DNA of 35,984 nucleotides, from NCBI GenBank assembly GCA_014380155.1, contig JACMKJ010000488.1, positions 1 through 35,984 of the forward strand, given 5' to 3'. Every line of letters starts with the position of its first letter. Position 1 is the first letter of the stretch. This DNA comes from Rhizobacter sp. GTDB taxonomy: Bacteria; Pseudomonadota; Gammaproteobacteria; Burkholderiales; Burkholderiaceae_C. The translations under genes were made by a program, and so were the position numbers. A model generated the notes under the pieces. That model saw only the letters and a program-made list of their open reading frames with translations, ran no database searches and had not been told where the DNA came from. Below, in pieces: positions 15,497 to 24,227 of the stretch.

Positions 15497-17077
15497 ATGA
15501 AGCTGAAATCTCTTTTATCGGCGCTGGCCCTTGGCCTGCTCACTGGTTTGAGCCACGCGGTGACGCTCAAGGTGGCCAACCAGGGCGATGCGCAGTCGAT
15601 GGACCCACACTCGCTGAACGAGTCCCTGCAGCTCACCTTCACCAACAACATCTATGAGCCGCTGATTGCACGCGACAAGCAGCTCGGGCTTGCACCCGGC
15701 CTGGCCACCAAATGGACGCAGACCCAACCCACCGTGTGGCGCTTCGAGTTGCGCAAGGGCGTGAATTTCCATGACGGCACACCCTTCACGGCCGATGACG
15801 TGGTCTTCTCGTTTGGCCGCGCGGCAGGCACGGGTTCTGACATGCAGGGCTACACCACCTCGTTCAAGGAAGTGCGCAAGGTCGACGCGCACATCGTCGA
15901 AATCGAGACGCTCATGCCCTTCCCAATCCTTCCGGACGTGCTGACCCAGGTCTACATGATGAGCAGGAAGTGGTGCGACGAGAACAAGGCCACCAACCCT
16001 GTCGATCGCCGCAAGGGCATCGAGAACGCCGCCAGCTTCAGGGCCAACGGCACGGGACCATATCGCTTGAAGGAGCGTCAGCCGTCGGCCCGCACCGTGC
16101 TTGTTCGCAACGGCACCTACTGGGGCAAGGTCGAAGGCAATGTCACCGAAGTGATCTTCACGCCGATCGGTAACGCCGCCACGCGGGTGGCCGCCTTGCT
16201 GTCGGGCGAGATCGACCTGATGGAGCCGGTGCCCTTGCAGGACGTCGAGCGCATCAAGGCCTCGCCCACGCTGAAGGTGATGCAAGGGCCTGAGCTGCGC
16301 ACCATCTTTCTTGGCATGGACCAGAAGCGCGACGAGCTGCTGTTCTCCAACATCAAAGGCAAGAACCCGTTCAAGGACAAGCGTGTGCGCCAGGCCCTCT
16401 ACCAGGCCATCGACATCGAGACCATCAAGACGCGTGTGATGCGGGGTGCTTCGCTGCCCACTGCCCTGATGGTCGGCCCCGGCATTCGCGGTTTCTCGAT
16501 CGAGCAGAACAAACGCCTGCCGTATGACGTGGAGGCGGCCAAGAAACTGATGGCCGACGCCGGCTACGCGAGCGGCTTCGAGGTCGGCATGAACTGCCCC
16601 AACGACCGCTACGTGAACGACGCCGACATTTGCCAGGCGGTGGCTGCCAACCTCGCGCGCATCGGCGTGAAGGTGAACCTGCAGACCGAGACCAAGGTCA
16701 CCTACTTCCCCAAGATCCTGCGCCGCGACACCAGTTTGTACTTGCTTGGTTGGACGCCCAGCACCTATGACGCACACAACGCGCTGGCCGCCTTGATCGC
16801 CACGCCCACCGACAAGGGCCAGGGCCAGTTCAACCTGGGTGCCTACAGCAACCCCAAGGTGGATGAACTCACGCTCAAGATCCAGAGCGAAACCGACCAG
16901 GCCAAGCGCAACGCCATGATCAAGGAAGCGTTCGACCTGCACAGCGCCGATGTGGGGCACCTGCCGCTGCACCAGCAGTCGCTGGCCTGGGCGATGAAGA
17001 AGACCGTCGCGCTCACGCAGTTGGCCGACAACACCATGCCTTATCGATGGGTGACGGTGAACGAGCGAGCCAAGTGA
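15497..17077 (+). CDS. Periplasmic substrate-binding protein of the peptide-type ABC importer (SBP family 5)
   Basis: A 526-residue extracytoplasmic binding protein with a Sec signal peptide MKLKSLLSALALGLLTGLSHA and a strong AAGGAG ribosome site. The family-5 hallmarks are DAQSMDPHSLNESLQLTFTN, NIYEPLIARD, WRFELRKGVNFHDGTPFTAD and DVVFSFGRA near the N-terminus. Later come KRVRQALYQAIDIETI and a C-terminal lobe with LYLLGWTPSTYDAHNAL. There is no lipobox, so it is a soluble periplasmic protein. It sets the specificity of the importer. The pocket cannot be read from sequence, and dipeptide, oligopeptide or glutathione are all possible. It overlaps the next permease through GTGA. Confidence 0.93.
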   Translation: MKLKSLLSALALGLLTGLSHAVTLKVANQGDAQSMDPHSLNESLQLTFTNNIYEPLIARDKQLGLAPGLATKWTQTQPTVWRFELRKGVNFHDGTPFTADDVVFSFGRAAGTGSDMQGYTTSFKEVRKVDAHIVEIETLMPFPILPDVLTQVYMMSRKWCDENKATNPVDRRKGIENAASFRANGTGPYRLKERQPSARTVLVRNGTYWGKVEGNVTEVIFTPIGNAATRVAALLSGEIDLMEPVPLQDVERIKASPTLKVMQGPELRTIFLGMDQKRDELLFSNIKGKNPFKDKRVRQALYQAIDIETIKTRVMRGASLPTALMVGPGIRGFSIEQNKRLPYDVEAAKKLMADAGYASGFEVGMNCPNDRYVNDADICQAVAANLARIGVKVNLQTETKVTYFPKILRRDTSLYLLGWTPSTYDAHNALAALIATPTDKGQGQFNLGAYSNPKVDELTLKIQSETDQAKRNAMIKEAFDLHSADVGHLPLHQQSLAWAMKKTVALTQLADNTMPYRWVTVNERAK

Positions 17078-17985
17078 GCGTCGCATTGGCGCGGTTCTTC
17101 GAGGGCGATGTCTGGCACAGCTTCAGGCGTTCGCCGTTGGCGATGGCCTCGGCGGTGGTGGCCTTCATCTGTGTGTTCAGCGCCATGTTTGCCGGCTTCG
17201 TCGCACCCCACAACCCGACTGACCTGGCCACGCTGGAGCTGGGTGACGCGCTGATGCCGCCGGCCTGGCTGCCGGAAGGCCGCGCTAAATACCTGCTGGG
17301 TACCGATGCACAAGGGCGCGACATTCTGTCTGCCCTCATGTACGGCACACGTATCTCGCTGATGGTGGGCCTGGCCGCCGTGTTGGTGTCGGTGCTCGTG
17401 GGAGTGAGCCTGGGTTTGATTGCCGGTTTCGTCGGCGGGCGCACCGACGCGTTCATCATGCGGGTGTGCGACGTGATGTTGTCCTTCCCATCCATCCTCG
17501 TCGCTTTGCTGGTCGATGGCGTGGGGCGCGCGCTGTTCCCCACGGCACACGACACACTGGCGTTTGCGGTGCTGATCGTTGCCATCTCGCTCACCGGCTG
17601 GGTGCAGTACGCGCGCACCGTGCGCGGCTCGACGCTGGTCGAGCGCAACAAGGAATACGTGCAGGCGGCGCGCGTCATTGGGGTGCCCTCGTTGCGCATC
17701 ATGCGCAAACACGTGCTGCCCAATGCGCTGGGGCCGGTGACGGTGCTCGCCACCATCCAGGTGGCCACGGCCATCATCATCGAAGCCACGCTCTCCTTTC
17801 TGGGCGTGGGCATGCCCGTTACGTCACCGTCGCTCGGCACGCTCATCCGGGTGGGCAACGACTTCCTGCTGTCGGGCGAGTGGTGGATCACCATCTTCCC
17901 TGGCGTGGTGCTGGTGATGATCGCCCTGAGCGTCAACCTGCTGGGTGACTGGTTGCGCGACGCGCTCAACCCCCGTTTGCGCTGA
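17074..17985 (+). CDS. Peptide-type ABC importer permease (DppC/OppC family)
   Basis: The second permease, 303 residues, starting at a GTG that overlaps the stop of the binding-protein gene (GTGA at 17074-17077). The N-terminal FRRSPLAMASAVVAFICVF is the first membrane segment. YLLGTDAQGRDILSALMYGTRISLMVG is the strongly conserved DppC motif. The EAA loop is NKEYVQAARVIGVPSLRIMR followed by KHVLPNALGPV. ATLSFLGVGMPVTSPSLGTL near the C-terminus is also diagnostic. An in-frame ATG upstream at 17047 would lie inside the previous gene and is less likely. It works as a heterodimer with the first permease. Confidence 0.93.
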   Translation: MSVALARFFEGDVWHSFRRSPLAMASAVVAFICVFSAMFAGFVAPHNPTDLATLELGDALMPPAWLPEGRAKYLLGTDAQGRDILSALMYGTRISLMVGLAAVLVSVLVGVSLGLIAGFVGGRTDAFIMRVCDVMLSFPSILVALLVDGVGRALFPTAHDTLAFAVLIVAISLTGWVQYARTVRGSTLVERNKEYVQAARVIGVPSLRIMRKHVLPNALGPVTVLATIQVATAIIIEATLSFLGVGMPVTSPSLGTLIRVGNDFLLSGEWWITIFPGVVLVMIALSVNLLGDWLRDALNPRLR

Positions 17986-17992
17986 TCCCTCC

Positions 17993-18970
17993 ATGACCTC
18001 GCCCTTGCTCGAAGTGAAGAACCTGCGCGTCGAATTTCCGTCGCGCCACGGCACGCTGCTCGCGCTCGACGACGTGTCGTTCAGCATCCAGCCTGGCGAA
18101 GTGCTTGGCGTGGTCGGTGAGTCGGGTGCTGGCAAGTCGCTGACGGGCGCGGCCATCATCGGCTTGCTCGACCCGCCGGGGCGTGTGGCCGGCGGTGAGA
18201 TTTGCTTCGAGGGCAGGCGCATCGACAACCTGCCGTATGAAGAGATGCGCAAGCTGCGCGGCCGCCACATCGGCGCCATCTTCCAAGACCCGCTCACCTC
18301 GCTGAATCCGCTCTACACGGTGGGCCGCCAACTCACCGAAACCATTCGCACCCATTTGCCCCTGAGCGCTTCGCAGGCACGCGAGCGGGCGATCGATTTG
18401 CTGGAAGAGACCGGCATCTCGGCCGCAGCGCAGCGCATCGACCAATACCCGCACCAGTTCTCGGGCGGCATGCGCCAGCGTGTGGTGATCGCACTCGCCC
18501 TGGCGGCCAAGCCCAAGCTGATCGTGGCCGATGAGCCGACCACCGCGCTCGATGTCTCGGTGCAGGCGCAAATCATCCAGCTGCTCAAGCGCCTGTGCAA
18601 GGAGCACGGCGCGGCAGTCATGCTGATCACGCACGACATGGGTGTGATTGCCGAAACCTGCGACCGGGTGGCGGTGATGTACGCCGGCCGCCTGGCAGAG
18701 ATCGGGCCGGTGCAAGCCGTGATCCATTCGCCTGCCCACCCCTACACCCATGGCCTGATGGGGGCGATCCCGGCAATGAATGAAGACCGCGAGCGCCTGC
18801 TGCAGATCGACGGCGCCATGCCGCGCTTGAATGCGATCCCGCCCGGCTGCGCCTTCAACCCACGCTGCCCGCGCGTGATGGACCGCTGCCACGTCGACCG
18901 CCCTGAGCTGTTGCCGGCTGGCCCGACGCGCGCGGCCTGCTGGCTGCATGACGGGAGCGCTGCGCCATGA
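17993..18970 (+). CDS. Peptide-type ABC importer ATPase (DppD/OppD family)
   Basis: A 325-residue cytoplasmic ATPase from the ATG at 17993, eight bases after the previous stop. It shows Walker A GESGAGKS, Q-loop FQDPLTSLNP, ABC signature FSGGMRQRV, Walker B LIVADEPTTALDV and the switch histidine in ITHD. The C-terminal oligopeptide-transporter extension has four cysteines in the pattern GCAFNPRCP...DRC...ACW, the arrangement reported to hold an iron-sulfur cluster in some DppD proteins. The stop overlaps the next ATPase start (ATGA at 18967-18970), so the two are made in equal amounts and act as a heterodimer. Confidence 0.94.
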   Translation: MTSPLLEVKNLRVEFPSRHGTLLALDDVSFSIQPGEVLGVVGESGAGKSLTGAAIIGLLDPPGRVAGGEICFEGRRIDNLPYEEMRKLRGRHIGAIFQDPLTSLNPLYTVGRQLTETIRTHLPLSASQARERAIDLLEETGISAAAQRIDQYPHQFSGGMRQRVVIALALAAKPKLIVADEPTTALDVSVQAQIIQLLKRLCKEHGAAVMLITHDMGVIAETCDRVAVMYAGRLAEIGPVQAVIHSPAHPYTHGLMGAIPAMNEDRERLLQIDGAMPRLNAIPPGCAFNPRCPRVMDRCHVDRPELLPAGPTRAACWLHDGSAAP

Positions 18971-19962
18971 GTGCCTCGTTGGTGGAGGTGCACGACCTGG
19001 CCAAGACCTTCGATGTGTCGGCGCCGTGGCTGAACCGTGTCATCGAGCGGCAACCGCGCCAGTGGGTGCACGCGGTCGACGGCGTGAGTTTCACCATCGA
19101 GCGTGGCAGCACGCTGGCCTTGGTTGGCGAGTCGGGTTGTGGCAAGAGCACGGTGGCACGCCTGCTGATGGGCTTGCACAAGCCGACGGCGGGTGAGGTG
19201 GTCTTTGATGGGAAGGACATCGCGGCCACGCTCGCCGGGCCGCAGTCGCTGGGCTTGCGCAAGCGCATGCAGATGATCTTTCAAGACCCCTACGCCAGCC
19301 TCAACCCGCGCTGGACGGTGCGTGACATCGTGGCCGAGCCGTTGAAAGAGCATGGCTTGGCGCAAGACGAGGCCGAATTGAAAGACCGTGTGGTCGAACT
19401 GCTGCGTTCGGTGGGGCTGGTGGCCGCTGACATGGAAAAGTTCGCGCACCAGTTCTCTGGTGGGCAACGTCAGCGGGTGTCGATTGCCCGCGCACTGGCG
19501 ACACAGCCGGAGTTCCTGGTCTGTGACGAGCCGACCTCGGCCCTTGACGTGTCTGTGCAGGCGCAGGTGCTCAACATCATGAAAGACCTGCAGCGCAACC
19601 GTGGCCTCACCTACCTGTTCATTTCGCACAACCTGGCGGTGGTGAGGCATGTGAGTGACCAGGTGGGGGTGATGTACCTCGGCCGCCTGGTGGAGCTGGC
19701 CGACAAGCCCACGCTGTTCGCGCAACCCCGGCACCCCTACACGCGCATGCTGCTGGATGCCATTCCCGACATTGCGATGAGCGGTCGATCCCGCACGCCG
19801 GTGCAGGGCGAGGTGCCCAACCCGCTCAACCCGCCGAGCGGCTGTTCATTTCACCCGCGCTGTCCGCATGCCAACGACCGCTGCCGCCAAGAGCGGCCGG
19901 CCCTGTTGCAGATTCAAGGGGTGCGCATTGCCTGCCACGCGGTGCAGGAAGGGCGCCTGTAG
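18967..19962 (+). CDS. Peptide-type ABC importer ATPase (DppF/OppF family)
   Basis: A 331-residue ATPase and the last gene of the importer operon. It has Walker A GESGCGKS, Q-loop FQDPYASLNPRW (the typical DppF form), signature FSGGQRQRV, Walker B LVCDEPTSALDV and ISHN at the switch. The C-terminal GCSFHPRCP...DRC...ACH pattern again holds four cysteines. An insertion at about residues 14-36 (VSAPWLNRVIERQPRQW) between the first two strands is common in OppF-like proteins. It ends four bases from the convergent small-lipoprotein gene, with no terminator visible between them. Confidence 0.94.
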   Translation: MSASLVEVHDLAKTFDVSAPWLNRVIERQPRQWVHAVDGVSFTIERGSTLALVGESGCGKSTVARLLMGLHKPTAGEVVFDGKDIAATLAGPQSLGLRKRMQMIFQDPYASLNPRWTVRDIVAEPLKEHGLAQDEAELKDRVVELLRSVGLVAADMEKFAHQFSGGQRQRVSIARALATQPEFLVCDEPTSALDVSVQAQVLNIMKDLQRNRGLTYLFISHNLAVVRHVSDQVGVMYLGRLVELADKPTLFAQPRHPYTRMLLDAIPDIAMSGRSRTPVQGEVPNPLNPPSGCSFHPRCPHANDRCRQERPALLQIQGVRIACHAVQEGRL

Positions 19963-19966
19963 CGAC

Positions 19967-20128
19967 TCAGCGCGGCGCGGATGCCGCTTGTGCGGCCGCG
20001 GCCGGTGGCGCCGGCAGGGTGAGCGGGCCTTTCTGGCCGCAGCCCGCGAGCAGCAGGGCCGCCAACAAAGAGCCCACTGCGCACAGTTGGATGGGCCGCG
20101 CCGCTACACTGAATTTATGTTTCCGCAT
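19967..20128 (-). CDS. lptM: Small LptM-like (YifL) lipoprotein
   Basis: A 53-residue lipoprotein from the ATG at 20128-20126. The signal sequence ends in a clear lipobox, LLAGC, with the acylated cysteine at residue 30. The mature start CGQKGPL is the conserved motif of the LptM/YifL family, which in Escherichia coli binds and assists the LPS translocon LptD/LptE. The rest is an alanine/proline-rich low-complexity tail. A longer start at 20170 would run into cyaY and give a poor signal peptide. Being divergent from cyaY is the usual arrangement. The lysA gene that often follows it in this order is not here. The importer operon ends four bases away instead. Confidence 0.8.
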   Translation of the reverse strand: MRKHKFSVAARPIQLCAVGSLLAALLLAGCGQKGPLTLPAPPAAAAQAASAPR

Positions 20129-20147
20129 GAGATGAATCTTACTGGCC

Positions 20148-20516
20148 ATGACTGCTGACCTTGTTCCCACTCCACTCAGCGATGCCCAGTTTCATGCCCT
20201 GGCCGGCGCGGTCTTGTCTTCGGTGGAGGCGACGGTCGATCAATGGCTGCAAGACGACGTGGTCGACATCGACAGCCACCGCACTGGTGGGTTGCTGGAG
20301 CTGAGCTTTCCCAACGGCAGCAAGCTTGTGCTCAACACCCAGCCCCCGCTGCAAGAGTTGTGGCTGGCCGCGCGCTCGGGCGGGTTCCACTACAAGCATG
20401 TAGAAGGCCGCTGGCTCGACACCCGGGAAGGGCGGGAGTTCTTCGATGCACTTTCGGCCTGCGCGAGCGAACAATCGGGCCTGGCGCTGCGCTTCGTGGC
20501 CCCTCCCGGCGCCTGA
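20148..20516 (+). CDS. cyaY: Bacterial frataxin CyaY
   Basis: A 122-residue frataxin homologue that binds iron through an acidic ridge and modulates iron-sulfur cluster assembly by the IscS/IscU machinery. The fold markers are helix 1 FHALAGAVLSSVEATVDQW, the acidic edge QDDVVDIDSHRTGG, the strand LLELSFPNGSKLVLNTQ and PLQELWLAARSGGFHYKH. WLDTREGREFFDALS is the second helix. Length and motif order fit CyaY. The ATG lies 19 bases from the divergent small-lipoprotein start. The gene converges with the PBP1A gene after a 6-base gap with no visible terminator. Confidence 0.95.
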   Translation: MTADLVPTPLSDAQFHALAGAVLSSVEATVDQWLQDDVVDIDSHRTGGLLELSFPNGSKLVLNTQPPLQELWLAARSGGFHYKHVEGRWLDTREGREFFDALSACASEQSGLALRFVAPPGA

Positions 20517-20522
20517 GCCAAG

Positions 20523-22886
20523 TCAGCGCTTGAAGAGATCGAGGATGCTTTTTTTCTCTTCTTCGCTCGGTGCGGCGGGCATCTTGTCTTCCAGGCCCAG
20601 GCTGCTCACGCCGTTGCCGTGAGTGAACTCTTCGTAGTACCACTCGCCGCCCAGGTTGATCAGCCCCTCGGCTGCTGAAGGCTCTTGCACCGGCTCACCC
20701 TTGAGCGTTTGCGACATGTAGTCGATCCACACCGGCAACGACAGGCCACCGCCGGTCTCGCGGTCACCCAGCTTGCGCGGGTTGTCGTAGCCGATCCAGA
20801 CGACACCCACCACATTGCGCTGGTAGCCGGCAAACCAGGCGTCCATCGAATCGTTGGTGGTGCCGGTCTTGCCGTAAATGTCGGGCCGCTTCAAGGTGCC
20901 CTGGGCACGCGCAGCCGTGCCGGAGCGGGTCACTTCTTGCAGCAGACTGGTCATCACGAAGGCGTTGCGGGAGTCGATCGCGCGCGTGTTCGCATCAAGC
21001 GCCTGCGGCTTGGCCTCGTTCAGCGTGCGGCCCTTCGAGTCGGTGATGCGGCTGATCAGATACGGGTTGATTTGATAGCCGCCATTGGCAAACACACCAT
21101 AGGCCGAGGCCATCTGCAGCGGGGTCACGGCGCCGGCGCCCAAGGCCATGGTCAGGAAGGCCGGGTGCTTGTCGGCTTCAAAGCCGAACCGCGTGACCCA
21201 CTGTTGCGCATAGGCCGGCGTGATCGACTGCAGTATGCGGATCGAGATCATGTTCTTCGACTTGGCCAGGCCGCGCCGCATCGACATGGGGCCGTCAAAG
21301 GTGCCGTCATAGTTTTTCGGCTCCCACGGTTGGCTGCCGGTGGTGACGGCGTCGAAGAACAGCGGCGCGTCGTTGATCACGGTCGCTGGCGTGAAGCCTT
21401 TTTCGAGCGCCGCCGAGTAGATGAACGGCTTGAAACTCGACCCCGGCTGGCGCCAGGCCTGAGTCACGTGGTTGAACTTGCTCTTAGCGTAGTCAAAGCC
21501 GCCCACCATGGTGCGCACTGCGCCGGTGCGGGGCTCCAGCGAGACGAAAGCGCCTTCGACCTCGGGCAGCTGGGTGATGGACCAATCGCCCTTGGGTCCT
21601 TTCACCAGGCGGATCACGGCGCCGCGGCGAATCTGCGTCTTGGGGTTGCCCTTGGCGGCCAGGCCTGATGTCACCGGCTTGAGTCCTTCGCCCGTGACGG
21701 TGACCGATTCGCCGTTTTGCAGCACCGCCACTACCTTGCGTGGGCTGGCCTCCAGGGCCACACCGGCACGCAACTCGTCGTTGTCGGGGTGTTCGTCGAG
21801 CGCTTCGGCGACGCGGGCGTCTACGTCCTTTCCCTCGGCAGGCAGGTCGATGTAAGCCTCGGGGCCCCGGTAGACCTGGCGCCGCTCGTAGTCGAGGATG
21901 CCCTTGCGCAGCGCGCGGTAGGCCGTCATCTGCTCGACGGAATTGAGCGTCAGGTGAACGTTCAGGCCGCGGGTGTAAGCCTCGTCGCCATACTGGCTGA
22001 AGATCATCTGGCGGGCCGCTTCGGCCACGTATTCGGCGTGAACGGCCACTTCGGCAGGAGTGCGGTACTTCAGTGGCTGGGCGCGTGCGGCCTCGTGCTG
22101 CTGCGGCGTGATGAAGCCGTTTTCCAGCATGCGGTCGATGATGTACTGCTGGCGCACCGTGGCGCGCCGTGGGTTGCTGATCGGGTTGTAGGCCGAAGGC
22201 GCCTTGGGCAGGCCGGCCAGCATGGCCGCCTCGGCCACCGTGACGTCTTGCAGGGGTTTGCCGAAGTAGATCTCGCTCGCCGCCGCAAAGCCGTAGGCCC
22301 GCTGGCCGAGGAAGATCTGGTTCATGTAGACCTCCAGGATCTGCTCCTTGGTGAGCAGGCTCTCGATCTTCAGTGCCAGCAGCACCTCGTAGATCTTGCG
22401 GGTGAAGGTTTTCTCGGTCGACAGGTAGAAGTTACGCGCCACCTGCATCGTGATGGTCGAAGCGCCCTGGCTGCGCGACTCGGCAAACTGAGCCAAGCCG
22501 GCGCGCAGCACGCCTTTGTAGTCGACCCCACTGTGCTGATAGAAGCGGGCGTCCTCGATGGCCAGCACCGCCTGCTGCATCACCTTGGGAACCTGCGAGA
22601 TGGGGGTGAAGTTGCGGCGCTCCTCGCCGAACTCGCCCAGCAAGACGCCATCGGCTGAATAGACGCGCATGGGCAGCTTGGGCCGGTAGTCCAGCAAACC
22701 ACTGATCTCGGGCAGGTTGGGGTAGGCCACTGCGAGGGCCAAGCCGACCAGCATGCCCACTGTCAGCGCACCGGCGGCCAGCAACCCCGCCGCCCAGGTT
22801 GCCGCAACGGCCAGCCAGCGCGCCCACGGTGGCAGCGAAGCCAGGGTGCGTGACAAGTAGGCGGCCGGTCGCTCGGATTCGCTCAT
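20523..22886 (-). CDS. mrcA: Bifunctional penicillin-binding protein 1A (PBP1A)
   Basis: A 787-residue class A PBP that polymerises glycan strands and cross-links peptides. A cytoplasmic N-terminus precedes a membrane anchor at about 25-55. The glycosyltransferase family 51 domain has the catalytic glutamate E111 in AIEDARFYQHSGVD, then QGASTITMQVARN and LGQRAYGFAAASEIYFGK. An OB-like linker occupies roughly residues 300-440. The transpeptidase has SSFK (S483-K486), SKN (543-545) and KTG (673-675, KTGTTNDSMDAWF). All catalytic motifs look intact. It is divergent from pilM, an arrangement common in pseudomonads and Burkholderiales. A consensus -10 and a GGAG site precede the ATG. Confidence 0.96.
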   Translation of the reverse strand: MSESERPAAYLSRTLASLPPWARWLAVAATWAAGLLAAGALTVGMLVGLALAVAYPNLPEISGLLDYRPKLPMRVYSADGVLLGEFGEERRNFTPISQVPKVMQQAVLAIEDARFYQHSGVDYKGVLRAGLAQFAESRSQGASTITMQVARNFYLSTEKTFTRKIYEVLLALKIESLLTKEQILEVYMNQIFLGQRAYGFAAASEIYFGKPLQDVTVAEAAMLAGLPKAPSAYNPISNPRRATVRQQYIIDRMLENGFITPQQHEAARAQPLKYRTPAEVAVHAEYVAEAARQMIFSQYGDEAYTRGLNVHLTLNSVEQMTAYRALRKGILDYERRQVYRGPEAYIDLPAEGKDVDARVAEALDEHPDNDELRAGVALEASPRKVVAVLQNGESVTVTGEGLKPVTSGLAAKGNPKTQIRRGAVIRLVKGPKGDWSITQLPEVEGAFVSLEPRTGAVRTMVGGFDYAKSKFNHVTQAWRQPGSSFKPFIYSAALEKGFTPATVINDAPLFFDAVTTGSQPWEPKNYDGTFDGPMSMRRGLAKSKNMISIRILQSITPAYAQQWVTRFGFEADKHPAFLTMALGAGAVTPLQMASAYGVFANGGYQINPYLISRITDSKGRTLNEAKPQALDANTRAIDSRNAFVMTSLLQEVTRSGTAARAQGTLKRPDIYGKTGTTNDSMDAWFAGYQRNVVGVVWIGYDNPRKLGDRETGGGLSLPVWIDYMSQTLKGEPVQEPSAAEGLINLGGEWYYEEFTHGNGVSSLGLEDKMPAAPSEEEKKSILDLFKR

Positions 22887-22909
22887 GGAACTCCAACAAA
22901 GAGGTCGTG

Positions 22910-22915
22910 ATTATA
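22910..22915 (-). promoter_or_regulatory. Consensus -10 of the PBP1A gene
   Basis: TATAAT on the minus strand (22915-22910) lies 24 bases before the PBP1A ATG. No close match to TTGACA is found 16-18 bases upstream; the nearest candidate, TTTGGC, is about 21 bases away. GGAG at 22894-22891 is a suitable ribosome site. Confidence 0.55.
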
Positions 22916-23062
22916 GGAAGCGCCCTGGTCTCACTGGCCAAACGTGAACTCTTTGGCAGTTGTCCAACAGGCCCTCAGGGTTGACCCGAAGGTGCCAATT
23001 TTTGACACGTATTTGCGTCTGAGTTTTGCAACGAGACGAGGTTGTGAAAATTGGAAATATCT

Positions 23063-23091
23063 TTGTTGTACAAAGACTTTACTGCTAGCAT
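23063..23091 (+). promoter_or_regulatory. Candidate sigma-70 promoter of the pilMNOPQ operon
   Basis: TTGTTG (23063-23068) and TAGCAT (23086-23091) are 17 bases apart, about 56 bases before the pilM GTG. An inverted repeat CTTTGT-3-ACAAAG (23061-23075) overlaps the -35. A perfect TTGACA at 23002-23007 further upstream lacks a good -10 and is an alternative. The region is visibly more AT-rich than its surroundings. Confidence 0.4.
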
Positions 23092-23147
23092 TGAAGTAAC
23101 TTCTTAACAGTCCAGCGTACTTAAAAAGCGCGTTGGGAGAGGGCGTC

Positions 23148-24227
23148 GTGAGCTTCCTTGACTTGTTGTTGGGCCGCAAACATCCACCGATGATCGGCTT
23201 GGACATCAGTTCTTCCAGCGTCAAGCTGGTCGAGCTGGGCCAAAGCGCGTCAGGTGAGTACGTGCTCGAGCGTTTTGCGGCTGAAAGCTTCGAAAAAGGC
23301 TGGATCACTGACGGTCAAATTGAAAAATTTGACGAGGTGGCCGACGCGGTGCGCCGGGTGGTGACCAAGAGTGGCACCAAAACCAAGCAGGTTGTGTTGG
23401 CCATGCCTCAGTCAGCCGTGATCACCAAGAAGATCATGCTGCCTGCCGGCTTGCGCGAAGAAGAGCTTGAGCTTCAGGTCGAATCCGAAGCTAACCAATA
23501 CATCCCTTTCTCGTTGGACGAGGTCAGTCTCGACTTTTCGGTCATCGGCCCGAGCCCCACCTCCGTGGGTGACGTCGAGGTGCTGATCGCCGCGTCCCGC
23601 AAAGACCGAGTTCAGGATCGTCAAGGTCTCGCCGAGGCGGCGGGTCTCAAGCCGGTGGTGCTTGACATCGAGTCTCATGCCTCACGCTTGGCCATGGGTC
23701 GCCTGATCGAAGCCTTGCCCAACGAGGGCAAAGATGCCCTCGTGGCCTTGTTCGAGATCGGTGCCGATACCACCAGTCTCAAGGTCTTGCGCGATGACGA
23801 GATGTTGTATGACCGGGATCAGGCCTTTGGTGGCTCCCAGCTCACACAGCTGATTTCTCGGCAGTATGGGTTCTCCTTTGAGGAGGCCGAGCAAAAGAAG
23901 CTCGCGTCCGATCTGCCTGAAGACTACGAAACTTCGATCCTCGCGCCTTTCGTTGACAGCTTGTCGCAAGAAATCGGCCGTGCCTTGCAGTACTTCTTCA
24001 CCAGCACACCGCACCACAAGGTTCACTACGTCATGTTGGCTGGGGGCACCGCAACCCTACCGGGCTTGAAGGATCGTGTCACAGAGTTGACCGGCTTCGC
24101 TTCGATGGTGGTGAACCCCTTTGACAACATGAAACTCGGCTCGGCGGTGCGCGAGAGCAAGCTTCGTCGTGAGGCGCCGTCCTACCTCACGGCTTGCGGC
24201 TTGGCGATGCGGAGGTTCCTGCAGTGA
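23148..24227 (+). CDS. pilM: Type IV pilus assembly protein PilM
   Basis: A 359-residue cytoplasmic actin-like ATP-binding protein of the pilus alignment complex. The start is a GTG at 23148 preceded by GGGAGAGGG; this gives MSFLDLLLGRKHPPMIGLDI, typical of PilM. A TTG at 23133 would overlap the ribosome site. Visible motifs are the phosphate-1 region IGLDISSSSVKLVEL, EEELELQVESEANQYIPF, and the C-terminal phosphate-2-like HYVMLAGGTATLPGLKDRV. PilM binds the cytoplasmic INLLP segment of PilN. Its stop overlaps the pilN GTG (GTGA at 24224-24227). Confidence 0.96.
   Translation: MSFLDLLLGRKHPPMIGLDISSSSVKLVELGQSASGEYVLERFAAESFEKGWITDGQIEKFDEVADAVRRVVTKSGTKTKQVVLAMPQSAVITKKIMLPAGLREEELELQVESEANQYIPFSLDEVSLDFSVIGPSPTSVGDVEVLIAASRKDRVQDRQGLAEAAGLKPVVLDIESHASRLAMGRLIEALPNEGKDALVALFEIGADTTSLKVLRDDEMLYDRDQAFGGSQLTQLISRQYGFSFEEAEQKKLASDLPEDYETSILAPFVDSLSQEIGRALQYFFTSTPHHKVHYVMLAGGTATLPGLKDRVTELTGFASMVVNPFDNMKLGSAVRESKLRREAPSYLTACGLAMRRFLQ

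Noticed and set aside
15515..17086. 523-codon open frame on the minus strand opposite the binding-protein gene
   Set aside because: It mirrors a clear SBP family 5 gene, has no family features and reflects high GC at third positions.
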